This document shows, piece after piece, positions 18,280-26,577 of a stretch of 64,000 nucleotides of DNA. Position 1 is the stretch's first letter. Every line of letters begins with the position of its first letter. The notes beneath the pieces were generated by a model. The model saw only the letters and a program-made list of their open reading frames with translations. It had not been told where the DNA came from and made no database searches. A program made the translations under genes and the position numbers. The stretch is from Burkholderia diffusa (GTDB taxonomy: Bacteria; Pseudomonadota; Gammaproteobacteria; Burkholderiales; Burkholderiaceae): contig NZ_CABVPN010000029.1 of the NCBI RefSeq assembly GCF_902499115.1, positions 39,308-103,307 on the forward strand, in the 5' to 3' direction.

Positions 18280-19203
18280 ATGATTTCTGACCAAGATGGT
18301 GAGTGGGAGTCACAGAATGTTCGCGCCAGTCTGCCGTCGCTGATGGCACTGCGCTGCTTCGAGGCGGCGGCTCGCCATGAGCATTTCAGCCGCGCCGCCG
18401 ATGAACTGCACGTGACGCACGGCGCCGTCAGTCGCGCGGTGCGCCTGCTCGAAGACGATCTGGGCGTGGCGTTGTTCGAGCGGCGCAGTCGCCGTGTGTT
18501 CCTGACCGATGCGGGCCGCAAGCTGGCGCAGGCCGTCCATGAAGGTCTGCATCTGATCAGGCAGACCGCGCATGAATTGCGGACCGAGGCGGCTCGTGCG
18601 CAGCGTTCGGTGCTGTCGTGCGAACCCACGCTGCTGATGCGCTGGCTGATCCCGCGCTGGCCGAACTTCCAGGCAATGTACCCGGGCGTCGACATCCACC
18701 TAGCCGCGGCGGGTGGCCCGTTCTCGTTCGACCACGGCATCGACATGGCGATCCGCCGCAATGACTTTGCGTGGCCCGACGGTTATCACGCGGAGAAACT
18801 GTTCGCAGAAAGGGTGGGGCCGGTGTGCCGGCCCGACAAGGTGGACATGTGGTTTTCCGGCAGCCGGGACGGTCGCGCGCTGAAGCGCGGCGCGCCGCGG
18901 CTGCATGCCCGGACACGGCCGGACGCGTGGAAGGAATGGGCGGCGGCCGCGCATCGACCGCCGGGCAGCGGGCGCGGGCTGGTGTTCGACCATTTCTATT
19001 TCAGCATTCAGGCGGCCGTCGCGGGGTTGGGTGTCGCAATCGGTCCGTGGCATCTCGTTCGCGATGACCTCGAAAGCGGCGTGCTGGTCGCGCCGATGGG
19101 TTTCGTCGAGGACGGCTCGCACTATTGTCTGCTGACGCCGGCGCCCGTGAAGGACGGGAGCGCGCAGTGGGCGCTGCGCGATTGGCTGAAGACGATGGTC
19201 TGA
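18280..19203 (+). CDS. LysR-family transcriptional regulator (GcvA-like)
   Basis: 307 residues. The N-terminal winged helix (about 18-78) contains FEAAARHEHFSRAADELHVTHGAVSRAVRLLEDDLGVALFERRSRR. The substrate domain starts about residue 105, with the PTLLMRWLIPRWPNFQAMYPGV run seen in the GcvA branch. It lies divergent from the LysE exporter with a dyad between, so regulation of that exporter in response to an amino acid is the simplest inference. Confidence 0.9.
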   Translation: MISDQDGEWESQNVRASLPSLMALRCFEAAARHEHFSRAADELHVTHGAVSRAVRLLEDDLGVALFERRSRRVFLTDAGRKLAQAVHEGLHLIRQTAHELRTEAARAQRSVLSCEPTLLMRWLIPRWPNFQAMYPGVDIHLAAAGGPFSFDHGIDMAIRRNDFAWPDGYHAEKLFAERVGPVCRPDKVDMWFSGSRDGRALKRGAPRLHARTRPDAWKEWAAAAHRPPGSGRGLVFDHFYFSIQAAVAGLGVAIGPWHLVRDDLESGVLVAPMGFVEDGSHYCLLTPAPVKDGSAQWALRDWLKTMV

Positions 19204-19239
19204 CGCGTGAGCCGGATCGATGCGCGATGCCGGCAGCAT

Positions 19240-19278
19240 AAAAAAATGGCGCCGCAGGCATTCAGCCCGTGGCGCCAT
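19240..19278 (-). terminator. Rho-independent terminator of acnB
   Basis: Read on the minus strand, ATGGCGCC and GGCGCCAT (arms at 19271-19278 and 19246-19253) form an 8-bp stem, directly followed by a run of T residues (complement of A 19240-19246). This lies 48 bp after the acnB stop. Confidence 0.85.
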
Positions 19279-19325
19279 TGCGTGTCGCCACGACGGGCAC
19301 AGCCCGCCGTAGCTCGACCGCATGC

Positions 19326-21911
19326 TTAGATCTGCACGGTGTCGGCGACTTCCTTGAAGTCTTCGATCTGGTCGAAGTTCATGTACTTGTAGATCTTGTC
19401 GCCGTTGGCATTGAGCACGCCCATGTCGGCCATGTACTCGTCCTTGGTCGGGATCCGGCCGAGACGCGAGCAGATTGCCGCCAGTTCCGCCGAGCCGAGG
19501 TACACGTTCGTGTTCTTGCCCAGGCGGTTCGGGAAGTTGCGGGTCGACGTCGACATCACCGTCGCGCCTTCGCGCACCTGCGCCTGGTTGCCCATGCACA
19601 GCGAGCAGCCCGGCATTTCGGTGCGGGCGCCGGCCGTGCCGAACACGCCGTAATGACCTTCTTCCGTCAGTTGCTTCTGGTCCATCTTGGTCGGCGGCGC
19701 GACCCACAGCTTGACCGGGATGTCGCGCTTGCCTTCCAGCAGCTTCGATGCGGCACGGAAGTGGCCGATGTTGGTCATGCACGAGCCGATGAACACTTCG
19801 TCGATCTTCGCACCGGCGACGTCGGACAGCGTCTTCACGTCGTCCGGATCGTTCGGGCACGCAACGATCGGTTCATGGATGTCGGCCAGGTCGATCTCGA
19901 TGACGGCCGCGTATTCGGCGTCGGCATCCGGCGACAGCAGTTGCGGGTCGGCCAGCCACTGCTCCATCGCCACGATACGGCGCTGCAGGCTGCGCGGATC
20001 CTGATAGCCCTGCGCGATCATCCACTTCAGCAGCGTGATGTTGCTGTTGAGGTACTCGATGATCGGTTCCTTGTTCAGGTGCACCGTGCAACCGGCTGCC
20101 GAACGCTCCGCCGATGCGTCCGACAGTTCGAACGCTTGCTCGACCTTCAGATCGGGCAGGCCTTCGATTTCGAGGATGCGGCCCGAGAAGATGTTTTTCT
20201 TGCCTTGCTTGGCGACCGTCAGCATGCCCTGCTTGATCGCGTACAGCGGAATCGCGTTGACGAGGTCGCGCAGCGTGACGCCAGGCTGCATCTTGCCCTT
20301 GAAGCGGACCAGCACCGATTCCGGCATGTCCAGCGGCATCGTGCCGGTGGCGGCCGCGAACGCGACCAGGCCCGAGCCTGCCGGGAAGCTGATGCCGATC
20401 GGGAAGCGCGTGTGCGAATCGCCGCCGGTGCCGACGGTGTCGGGCAGCAGCATGCGGTTCAGCCACGAGTGGATCACGCCGTCGCCCGGGCGCAGCGCGA
20501 TACCGCCACGGGTGCTGATGAAGTTCGGCAGCGTCTGGTGCGTCTTCACGTCGACCGGCTTCGGATAAGCGGCGGTGTGGCAGAACGACTGCATCACGAG
20601 GTCGGCCGAGAAGCCGAGGCAGGCCAGATCCTTCAGTTCGTCGCGGGTCATCGGGCCGGTGGTGTCCTGCGAGCCGACCGAGGTCATCTTCGGTTCGCAG
20701 TACGTGCCCGGGCGGACGCCCTGGCCTTCCGGCAGGCCGCATGCGCGGCCGACCATCTTCTGCGCGAGCGAGAAGCCCTTGCCGCTGTCGGCCGGCTGGT
20801 GCGGCAGGCGGAACAGCGTCGACGGTGCGAGGCCGAGCGCTTCACGTGCCTTCGCGGTCAGGCCGCGGCCGATGATCAGCGGAATGCGGCCGCCGGCGCG
20901 CACTTCGTCGAACAGCACGTCGGACTTGACCTGGAATTCGGCGATCACGTTGCCGTCCTTCAGCGCCTTGCCTTCGTACGGGCGCAGTTCGACCACGTCG
21001 CCCATGTTCATCTGCGACACGTCGAGCTCGATCGGCAGCGCGCCGGCGTCTTCCATCGTGTTGTAGAAGATGGGGGCGATCTTGCCGCCGAGGCACACGC
21101 CGCCGAAGCGCTTGTTCGGGACGAACGGGATGTCTTCGCCGGTGAACCACAGCACCGAGTTGGTGGCCGACTTGCGCGAGGAGCCGGTGCCGACCACGTC
21201 GCCCACGTAGGCGACCAGATGACCCTTTTCCTTCAGCGATTCGATGAACTTGACCGGGCCGCGCTTGCCGTCTTCTTCCGGCGTGATGCCGGGGCGCGCG
21301 TTCTTCAGCATCGCCAGCGCGTGCATCGGGATGTCCGGGCGGGTGGTGGCGTCCGGGGCCGGCGACAGGTCGTCAGTGTTGGTTTCGCCCGTGACCTTGA
21401 ACACGGTGATGGTCAGGCTTTCCGGCACTTCCGGACGGCTCGTGAACCATTCGGCGTCAGCCCAGCTCTGCAGCACGGCCTTCGCGTGCGCGTTGCCCTT
21501 GTCGGCGAGTTCCTTCACGTCATGGAACTGGTCGAACATCAGCAGGGTTTTCTTCAGTGCGTCGGCAGCGACGGCCGCGACTGCGTCGTCGGACAGCAGC
21601 TCGATCAGCGGCTGGATGTTGTAGCCGCCCAGCATCGTGCCGAGCAGTTCGGTCGCGCGCTCGCGCGAGATCAGCGGGCAGGCCGTCTCGCCCTTCGCGA
21701 CGGCGGCCAGGAAGCCGGCCTTCACGCGCGCGGCTTCGTCGACGCCGGCGGGGACGCGGTGGGTGATCAGGTCGAGCAGCGTCTGCTCTTCGCCTGCGGG
21801 CGGGTTCGCCAGCAGTTCCACCAGTTCGGCGGTTTGCTGAGCCGTCAGCGGCAGGGGAGGAATACCGAGCGCGGCGCGGGCGGCCACGTGAGCACGAAAG
21901 TTTTCAAGCAT
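19326..21911 (-). CDS. acnB: Aconitate hydratase B
   Basis: 861 residues, the usual AcnB size. It interconverts citrate and isocitrate in the TCA cycle and may also process 2-methylaconitate. The N-terminal HEAT-like domain is followed by the swivel domain (ITVFKVTGETNTDDLSPAPD) and the catalytic domain. The three 4Fe-4S cysteines are in VFIGSCMTNIGHFRAA and EMPGCSLCMGNQAQV. The gene stands alone: a clear U-run terminator follows it, and a palindromic operator-like site precedes it by about 130 bp. Confidence 0.97.
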   Translation of the reverse strand: MLENFRAHVAARAALGIPPLPLTAQQTAELVELLANPPAGEEQTLLDLITHRVPAGVDEAARVKAGFLAAVAKGETACPLISRERATELLGTMLGGYNIQPLIELLSDDAVAAVAADALKKTLLMFDQFHDVKELADKGNAHAKAVLQSWADAEWFTSRPEVPESLTITVFKVTGETNTDDLSPAPDATTRPDIPMHALAMLKNARPGITPEEDGKRGPVKFIESLKEKGHLVAYVGDVVGTGSSRKSATNSVLWFTGEDIPFVPNKRFGGVCLGGKIAPIFYNTMEDAGALPIELDVSQMNMGDVVELRPYEGKALKDGNVIAEFQVKSDVLFDEVRAGGRIPLIIGRGLTAKAREALGLAPSTLFRLPHQPADSGKGFSLAQKMVGRACGLPEGQGVRPGTYCEPKMTSVGSQDTTGPMTRDELKDLACLGFSADLVMQSFCHTAAYPKPVDVKTHQTLPNFISTRGGIALRPGDGVIHSWLNRMLLPDTVGTGGDSHTRFPIGISFPAGSGLVAFAAATGTMPLDMPESVLVRFKGKMQPGVTLRDLVNAIPLYAIKQGMLTVAKQGKKNIFSGRILEIEGLPDLKVEQAFELSDASAERSAAGCTVHLNKEPIIEYLNSNITLLKWMIAQGYQDPRSLQRRIVAMEQWLADPQLLSPDADAEYAAVIEIDLADIHEPIVACPNDPDDVKTLSDVAGAKIDEVFIGSCMTNIGHFRAASKLLEGKRDIPVKLWVAPPTKMDQKQLTEEGHYGVFGTAGARTEMPGCSLCMGNQAQVREGATVMSTSTRNFPNRLGKNTNVYLGSAELAAICSRLGRIPTKDEYMADMGVLNANGDKIYKYMNFDQIEDFKEVADTVQI

Positions 21912-22259
21912 GGGGGGACCTGCTGAGATTGCGTTTCAGGGGAAGGGCTTTCCAGGCACGCCGAGGCTGCTGTTCCGGACACTGCTTCACTGCTTGGACG
22001 GGATTCTAATCCCAATATGGTCAGGCGTCAAATGTCTTATGTCTTATATAAGAGTTGATTGTGGAACGTCGAGAAACGCGTGCTGTCGCGGCGCACCTTG
22101 CGGAAGAATTCGGCGGATTAGGTAGCGGCGTGGTGCAGGGAGTGATCGCGGATCGGGGCGCTGTGGGGCGTACGCACGTCGCAGATGAGGCATTCGCTCG
22201 ACCGGTGCGATTTCAGTATGTGGAAAATCCAGGGGTGAACCGGTCGAGGTCAGGAAGCT
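21912..22259. other. Intergenic region between acnB and the 22260 gene
   Basis: About 350 bp holding the acnB promoter side, including the palindrome at 22042-22053. No supported coding sequence was found; an open frame on the plus strand here lacks a ribosome site and normal protein composition. Confidence 0.55.
22042..22053. promoter_or_regulatory. Perfect palindrome TCTTATATAAGA upstream of acnB
   Basis: A 12-bp perfect palindrome in an AT-rich stretch (ATGTCTTATGTCTTATATAAG around it) about 130 bp before the acnB ATG. The preceding ATGTCTTA is a partial second copy. The form resembles operators of GntR (FadR/VanR) regulators; the regulator is not known. Confidence 0.5.
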
Positions 22260-22421
22260 TCAGGATCCCAACGGATGACGAGCGCGACGAGCAAGATAGA
22301 GCACGATGAAGACACCGATGCCGATCCAGGCGGTCTCGACCGGCGGCGGCGTCCGAAAAGCGCCCATCACGGTGGTGTGCGCGGTGAACACGGCGAGTGC
22401 GAGCAACTTCGCGCTGATCAC
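22260..22421 (-). CDS. Tiny membrane protein translationally coupled to the WYL regulator
   Basis: 53 residues from GTG 22421: two hydrophobic stretches (LLALAVFTAHTTVMGAF and ETAWIGIGVFIVLYLA) with a PPP turn between them and a basic tail (RRARHP). Its GTG overlaps the stop of the regulator in a GTGA arrangement, so it is probably translated by coupling. No family is recognised. The coupling suggests a shared role with the regulator, but this is inference. Confidence 0.6.
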   Translation of the reverse strand: MISAKLLALAVFTAHTTVMGAFRTPPPVETAWIGIGVFIVLYLARRARHPLGS

Positions 22422-23428
22422 GCCGCAAATGTTGGCGCGTCGTCGATCGTCGGCGGCGCGGGTGAGTACAGCGCCTTCGTCGCTGCAACCTCGTCGGTCA
22501 GTCGAACCACGAGTTCCCGCGGCCCGAGCACTTTCAACTCCGCACCATATCCAAGCAGCTTCCGCGCACCGTGCTCGATCGATTCGATCGGCATCAGGAA
22601 TTCTTTCCATCCCGGCGGAACCGCGGCATTGCCGGCGCTCTCCAGGACAGGCACGACCTTCACGCGTGCATTGACCAGCCAGCGCTCTCCGCGCGCCGAC
22701 ACCGCGACGTGCGCGCTCAACCGGTAAAGCTCCGCCTCATACCGGCTCATCGCATCACGCCAGTGCTGCGGCAGGTCGAACCGCGCGGGCCGCTTGAATC
22801 GCCGGCGCGACGCCGCGAGTTCCCGAATGTTCGCGAGCCGAAAAGTCAGTGCATCGCGCTTGCCGGCGACCTTCGCCACCACGTACCACGCACCGCCCTT
22901 GAGCACCAGGCCGAGGGGATCGAGTGCCCGGCGCGACACGCCGCGCCAGCTCTCGTACGTCACCTCGATCCGCTGCGACTGCCATACGGCATCGGCGACC
23001 TCGCGCAGAAACGCCGGTGTTTCCTGCGCCCGATACCAATCCATGGTATCGACATGCAGCCGGCTCGCGACACGATCGGCATGCTCGCGCGAGTCCGGCG
23101 GCAGGCTGGCGATCATCTTCAGCCGCGCGGACGCGGCCATCCCGTCGAGCCCGAGTTCTCGCGCCGGCCCCGGCAGACCCGCCAGAATCAACGCATGTGC
23201 CTCCTGCTCGGTCAGTCCCGTGAGATCGGTACGCCAGCCCTCCTGCAACTGAAAACCGCCGTTGCGTCCGCGATCGCCCCAGATCGGCACGCCGGCCGTC
23301 GACAGTTGGTCGATATCGCGCAGGATCGTCCGCTCGGACACCTCCAGCGCGGCAGCCAGCGCCGGCGCGGTCATGCGGCCGCGCGCCTGCAACATCATCA
23401 TGATCGACAACAGCCGGCTGGCTTTCAT
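22418..23428 (-). CDS. YafY-type regulator: HTH plus WYL domain
   Basis: 336 residues. The HTH_11-type N-terminus reads KASRLLSIMMMLQARGRMTAPALAAALEVSERTILRDID, then GVPIWGDRGRNGGFQLQ. The WYL domain (about 135-215) has ITVTY-like RIEVTYESWRG and YVVAKVAGKRDALTFRLANI. A WCX-like C-terminus follows. Start 23428 is preferred because the family begins at MKASRLL; an ATG-like start 30 bp upstream is possible. It is divergent from a GST gene and two operator-like dyads lie between, so self-control and GST control are likely. Confidence 0.88.
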   Translation of the reverse strand: MKASRLLSIMMMLQARGRMTAPALAAALEVSERTILRDIDQLSTAGVPIWGDRGRNGGFQLQEGWRTDLTGLTEQEAHALILAGLPGPARELGLDGMAASARLKMIASLPPDSREHADRVASRLHVDTMDWYRAQETPAFLREVADAVWQSQRIEVTYESWRGVSRRALDPLGLVLKGGAWYVVAKVAGKRDALTFRLANIRELAASRRRFKRPARFDLPQHWRDAMSRYEAELYRLSAHVAVSARGERWLVNARVKVVPVLESAGNAAVPPGWKEFLMPIESIEHGARKLLGYGAELKVLGPRELVVRLTDEVAATKALYSPAPPTIDDAPTFAA

Positions 23429-23450
23429 GTGCGGCACCTGATCCGGAATA

Positions 23451-23489
23451 CATGACACAGGATGTCATGTTATCGGATCTATGATCCGA
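23451..23489. promoter_or_regulatory. Two adjacent inverted repeats between WYL regulator and GST gene
   Basis: CATGACA-N5-TGTCATG (23451-23469) is followed at once by TCGGATC-TAT-GATCCGA (23473-23489). Both are perfect 7-bp inverted repeats. They start 22 bp upstream of the regulator ATG and end about 108 bp upstream of the GST ATG. Confidence 0.6.
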
Positions 23490-23597
23490 CACATCCGCGA
23501 TCGGCCTGCGCGCAACGGAGTCGGGCGCGGGCTTGCCGACACGCGGGCGGTGCTCACGTGAAGGCCGCTGCGCGAAACCCATCGAGGAGAGCGACAC

Positions 23598-24260
23598 ATG
23601 AAAATCATCACGGGTCCGCTGAGCATGTTCGGCGCGAAAGTCGAAATTGCGGCGCACGAGAAGGGCATCGCCTTCGAGCGCGTGCTGGCGCCGTTCAGCC
23701 AGCAGCGCGGCTATGATCCGAAGCATCCGGACGTCTTGCGCATCAATCCGAAGCGTCAGGTGCCGGTGCTGATCGACGGCGACCTGGAGATTTTCGATTC
23801 CACGCAGATCTTCGAGTACCTGGAAGACCTGAAGCCCGATCCGGCGCTATGGCCCGCGCAGCCGAAAGCGCGCGCGGTGGCGCGTCAGCTCGAGCACTGC
23901 AGCGACGAGGTTTATTTTCCGCACGTGATCCGGTTGATGGGCCTCGAAGAGACGCCGGATCATCCCGCGGCACAGGCCGCACGCGGCGAAGCGCGGCAAT
24001 ACTGTCGACGCATGGAGCGCGTGCTGGCGGACCGGGAATTCCTCGCCGAAAGCTATTCGTACGCCGACATCGCGTTCTACATGGCGCAGTTGTTCGGCGC
24101 GCGCAAGGGCGCGCCGATGACGGCGGAGACACCGAACCTGCTCGCCTGGCGCGAACGGATGACCGCGCGTCCGGCCGTGCGGAAAGTGGCCGGTGCGATG
24201 GCGGATTATCTCGCTTCGATCGACCATCCGGTTCCGGATTTTCTTCGCGGGCTCTATTAG
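23598..24260 (+). CDS. Glutathione S-transferase family protein
   Basis: 220 residues. The thioredoxin-like N-domain (1-78) has SMFGAKVEIAAHEKGI and the glutathione-binding PKRQVPVLIDGDLEIFDSTQIFEYLED (cis-Pro after Val). The helical C-domain includes FLAESYSYADIAFYMAQ, the family N-capping region. A GGAGAG site precedes the ATG. It is divergent from the WYL regulator and may respond to electrophile stress. The substrate is unknown. Confidence 0.9.
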   Translation: MKIITGPLSMFGAKVEIAAHEKGIAFERVLAPFSQQRGYDPKHPDVLRINPKRQVPVLIDGDLEIFDSTQIFEYLEDLKPDPALWPAQPKARAVARQLEHCSDEVYFPHVIRLMGLEETPDHPAAQAARGEARQYCRRMERVLADREFLAESYSYADIAFYMAQLFGARKGAPMTAETPNLLAWRERMTARPAVRKVAGAMADYLASIDHPVPDFLRGLY

Positions 24261-24318
24261 CCAGCCGGTTGCGCATCGAGCGGCTACGATCTGTCAGTCG
24301 CCGCTGGATGTGCACGAA

Positions 24319-24576
24319 TCACCCGCCTGTCACCGGCGGAAAGAACGCCACCTCGCTATCCTCCCGCACGACGAATCCGCCGGTCACCATCTCGCGATTC
24401 ACGGCCGCGCGCACGGGCCGGTCTATCCGCAGCGCTTCACCACTGCGCGCGTCGCGTGCGGCGAGCGTGGCGCGCAGCGCGTCGACGGTGAGCTCATGCG
24501 CATCGATCTGGATGACTTCCTCGTCGGTATCCAGTTGTTCGCGAATGCTCGCAAAGTATTTGATCGTCAGTTTCAT
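24319..24576 (-). CDS. moaD: Molybdopterin synthase small subunit
   Basis: 85 residues, ubiquitin-like, ending in the required Gly-Gly (FFPPVTGG), which carries the thiocarboxylate sulfur transferred to precursor Z. MKLTIKYFASIREQL is the typical N-terminus and fixes the start at 24576, although the frame is open further up. It is the last gene of the fdhD-moeA-moaA-moaE-moaD run, 70 bp after moaE, its partner subunit. Confidence 0.93.
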   Translation of the reverse strand: MKLTIKYFASIREQLDTDEEVIQIDAHELTVDALRATLAARDARSGEALRIDRPVRAAVNREMVTGGFVVREDSEVAFFPPVTGG

Positions 24577-24646
24577 TGCGATGTCCCGAGCGAAATCGGT
24601 GAAGTCGGTGATATCGGCGGAATCGGAAAGGCGTTGGCCGGCACGT

Positions 24647-25210
24647 TCATCCCCATCGACGCATCGCCTGATCGTCATGCGCCTTCGGCTCGACCCAGCC
24701 GGCCACGCCGTCGTGCCGGATCTCCTTCTTCCAGAAGGGCGCGTGCGTCTTCAGGAAGTCCATGATGAATTCGCACGCATCGAACGCCGGCGCGCGATGC
24801 GCGGCGGCCACCACGACGATCACGACCGCGTGGCCGAGCGGAATGCGCCCGACGCGATGCACGATCCTGACCGCCTCGAGCCGCCAGCGCGCGCTGGCTT
24901 CCTCGACGATGCTCCACAGCGCCTGCTCGGTCATCGTCGGATAGTGCTCGACTTCCAGCGCGATCACGTCGTCGACGTCGCCTTCGTTGCGCACGACACC
25001 GAGGAAATTCACGACCGCGCCGACATTCGGATTGCGAATGAACGGCGCGATCTCGGCGCCGGCGTCGATCGTCGCGTACTGCACACGCACCTCGAAGCCG
25101 GCTGCGATCGCCGGCGGCGGCTCGGTGTGTGGGTCGACGGGTTCGGAATGTCCGCCGTCACGCGACGGATCGTCGGATGACGCGGCACGGGATTCGGTGA
25201 ATCTGGTCAT
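24647..25210 (-). CDS. moaE: Molybdopterin synthase catalytic subunit
   Basis: 187 residues. The core aligns well with E. coli MoaE: FLGVVRNEGDVDDVIALEVEHYPTM, IVHRVGRIPLGHAVV and the catalytic lysine region MDFLKTHAPFWKKE. About 40 N-terminal residues (rich in Ser, Asp and Pro) extend beyond the usual 150-residue family length. The real start could therefore be later, though no better in-frame ATG is obvious. It joins two sulfur atoms to precursor Z to make molybdopterin, together with MoaD. Confidence 0.93.
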   Translation of the reverse strand: MTRFTESRAASSDDPSRDGGHSEPVDPHTEPPPAIAAGFEVRVQYATIDAGAEIAPFIRNPNVGAVVNFLGVVRNEGDVDDVIALEVEHYPTMTEQALWSIVEEASARWRLEAVRIVHRVGRIPLGHAVVIVVVAAAHRAPAFDACEFIMDFLKTHAPFWKKEIRHDGVAGWVEPKAHDDQAMRRWG

Positions 25211-25256
25211 GACGGTTCTCCAGTAGGCGGTGCGCTCCGCTTCGCGCGGCAGCCCG

Positions 25257-26354
25257 TCAGCCGCCGACGAGCGACATGCGCACGATCGAATGGGTCTTGC
25301 CCGACGGCCTGGCCGCACGCGTGGCCCGCCGTTCGGAATAGCGGTCGTCGCGCCGCATCCATCGCGCGCGCACGGTGTCGGCAAGGCGGTCGATCGATTC
25401 GGCATCGTCGAGCCACGGCCGCAGGTCGGTGCCCTGCATCGCGAACAGGCATGTATAGAGCTGGCCGTCGGCCGACACGCGTGCGCGCGAGCACGTGCCG
25501 CAGAACGGATGCGACACGCTCGCGATGAAACCGACGTCGCCCGCGCCGTCGATGTGCCGGCAGCGGATCGCGGTGGCATCGTGTCCCGGTTCGCCGACGA
25601 GCACGAGCGGATAGCTCGCTTCGATGATTTCGCGCATCCGCGCGGCCGGCACGACCTTGTCGCCGGACCACGCGTTCGCGCCGCCGACGTCCATGTATTC
25701 GATGAAGCGCACGGCCACGCCGCTATGACGGAAGTGGCGCACGAGCGGCAGGATCTGGCTGTCGTTCGCGCCGCGCTCGATCACGGCGTTGACCTTCACG
25801 GGCGCGAGCCCGGCCGCCTGCGCGGCCTCGATGCCGGCCAGCACGCGCGCCACCGGCACGTCAGTGTCGGTCATCCGGCGGAACACGGCATCGTCGATCG
25901 CGTCGAGACTCACGGTCACGCGCGACAGGCCCGCATCGCGCAGCGCGCGTGCCTTGGCGGCGAGCAGCGAACCGTTGGTCGTCAGCGCGATTTCGACAGG
26001 CTTGCCGTTGACGGTCGTCAGCGTCGCCAGCCGTTCGATCAGCGCTTCGAGGTTGCGGCGCAGCAGTGGCTCGCCGCCGGTGATGCGGATCTTTTCGACG
26101 CCGAGCGAGACGAACGCGCGCGCGATCTTCTCCATTTGCGCGAACGACAGTCGCTCGGACGACGGCATGAACGCATAGTCGGAACCGAAGCTGTCTCGCG
26201 GCATGCAGTAGCCGCAGCGGAAATTGCACCGGTCGATGACGGACAGCCGCAGATCGCGCAGCGGCCGCGCGAGCGTGTCGAGCGGGCGGGAGAAGGCACC
26301 GGGCGATGCGCTGCCGGATTCGGCGGCGGCCGGCGCGGAAGCGATGGCATTCAC
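25257..26354 (-). CDS. moaA: GTP 3',8-cyclase (radical SAM, molybdenum cofactor step 1)
   Basis: 365 residues with a GTG start. The radical SAM cluster is DRCNFRCGYCMP, and the second cluster binding GTP is HPFCGTCSRARVSADGQLYTC. The protein ends SLVGG, the conserved Gly-Gly tail needed for activity. The SAM-binding ITGGEPLLR and RVTVSLDAID motifs are intact. About 35 residues precede the usual start, so a later start is possible. MoaC, its partner, is not in this window. Confidence 0.95.
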   Translation of the reverse strand: MNAIASAPAAAESGSASPGAFSRPLDTLARPLRDLRLSVIDRCNFRCGYCMPRDSFGSDYAFMPSSERLSFAQMEKIARAFVSLGVEKIRITGGEPLLRRNLEALIERLATLTTVNGKPVEIALTTNGSLLAAKARALRDAGLSRVTVSLDAIDDAVFRRMTDTDVPVARVLAGIEAAQAAGLAPVKVNAVIERGANDSQILPLVRHFRHSGVAVRFIEYMDVGGANAWSGDKVVPAARMREIIEASYPLVLVGEPGHDATAIRCRHIDGAGDVGFIASVSHPFCGTCSRARVSADGQLYTCLFAMQGTDLRPWLDDAESIDRLADTVRARWMRRDDRYSERRATRAARPSGKTHSIVRMSLVGG

Positions 26355-26577
26355 GATGGGTTCGTCTGCCTGCAGGAAGTGAGCGGAACGGCGTCGCCGA
26401 TCGGCCGTGCGTGTGCCGACGTGTCGGCGTACGGGTCGTGACGAGCCTCATCGTGAGGATAGGTCGCCGGCTTCCATCGGCAGAGACACAATCCCGCCTG
26501 GAATACAGGAATACAGTTCGTCATCCTGGATGCGCGAAAGATGGGCATGGCGAGCCGCCGCATGCTCATGTTCGTGC

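Noticed and set aside
19269..21926. 885-codon plus-strand frame opposite acnB
   Set aside because: Antisense shadow; acnB motifs on the minus strand are certain.
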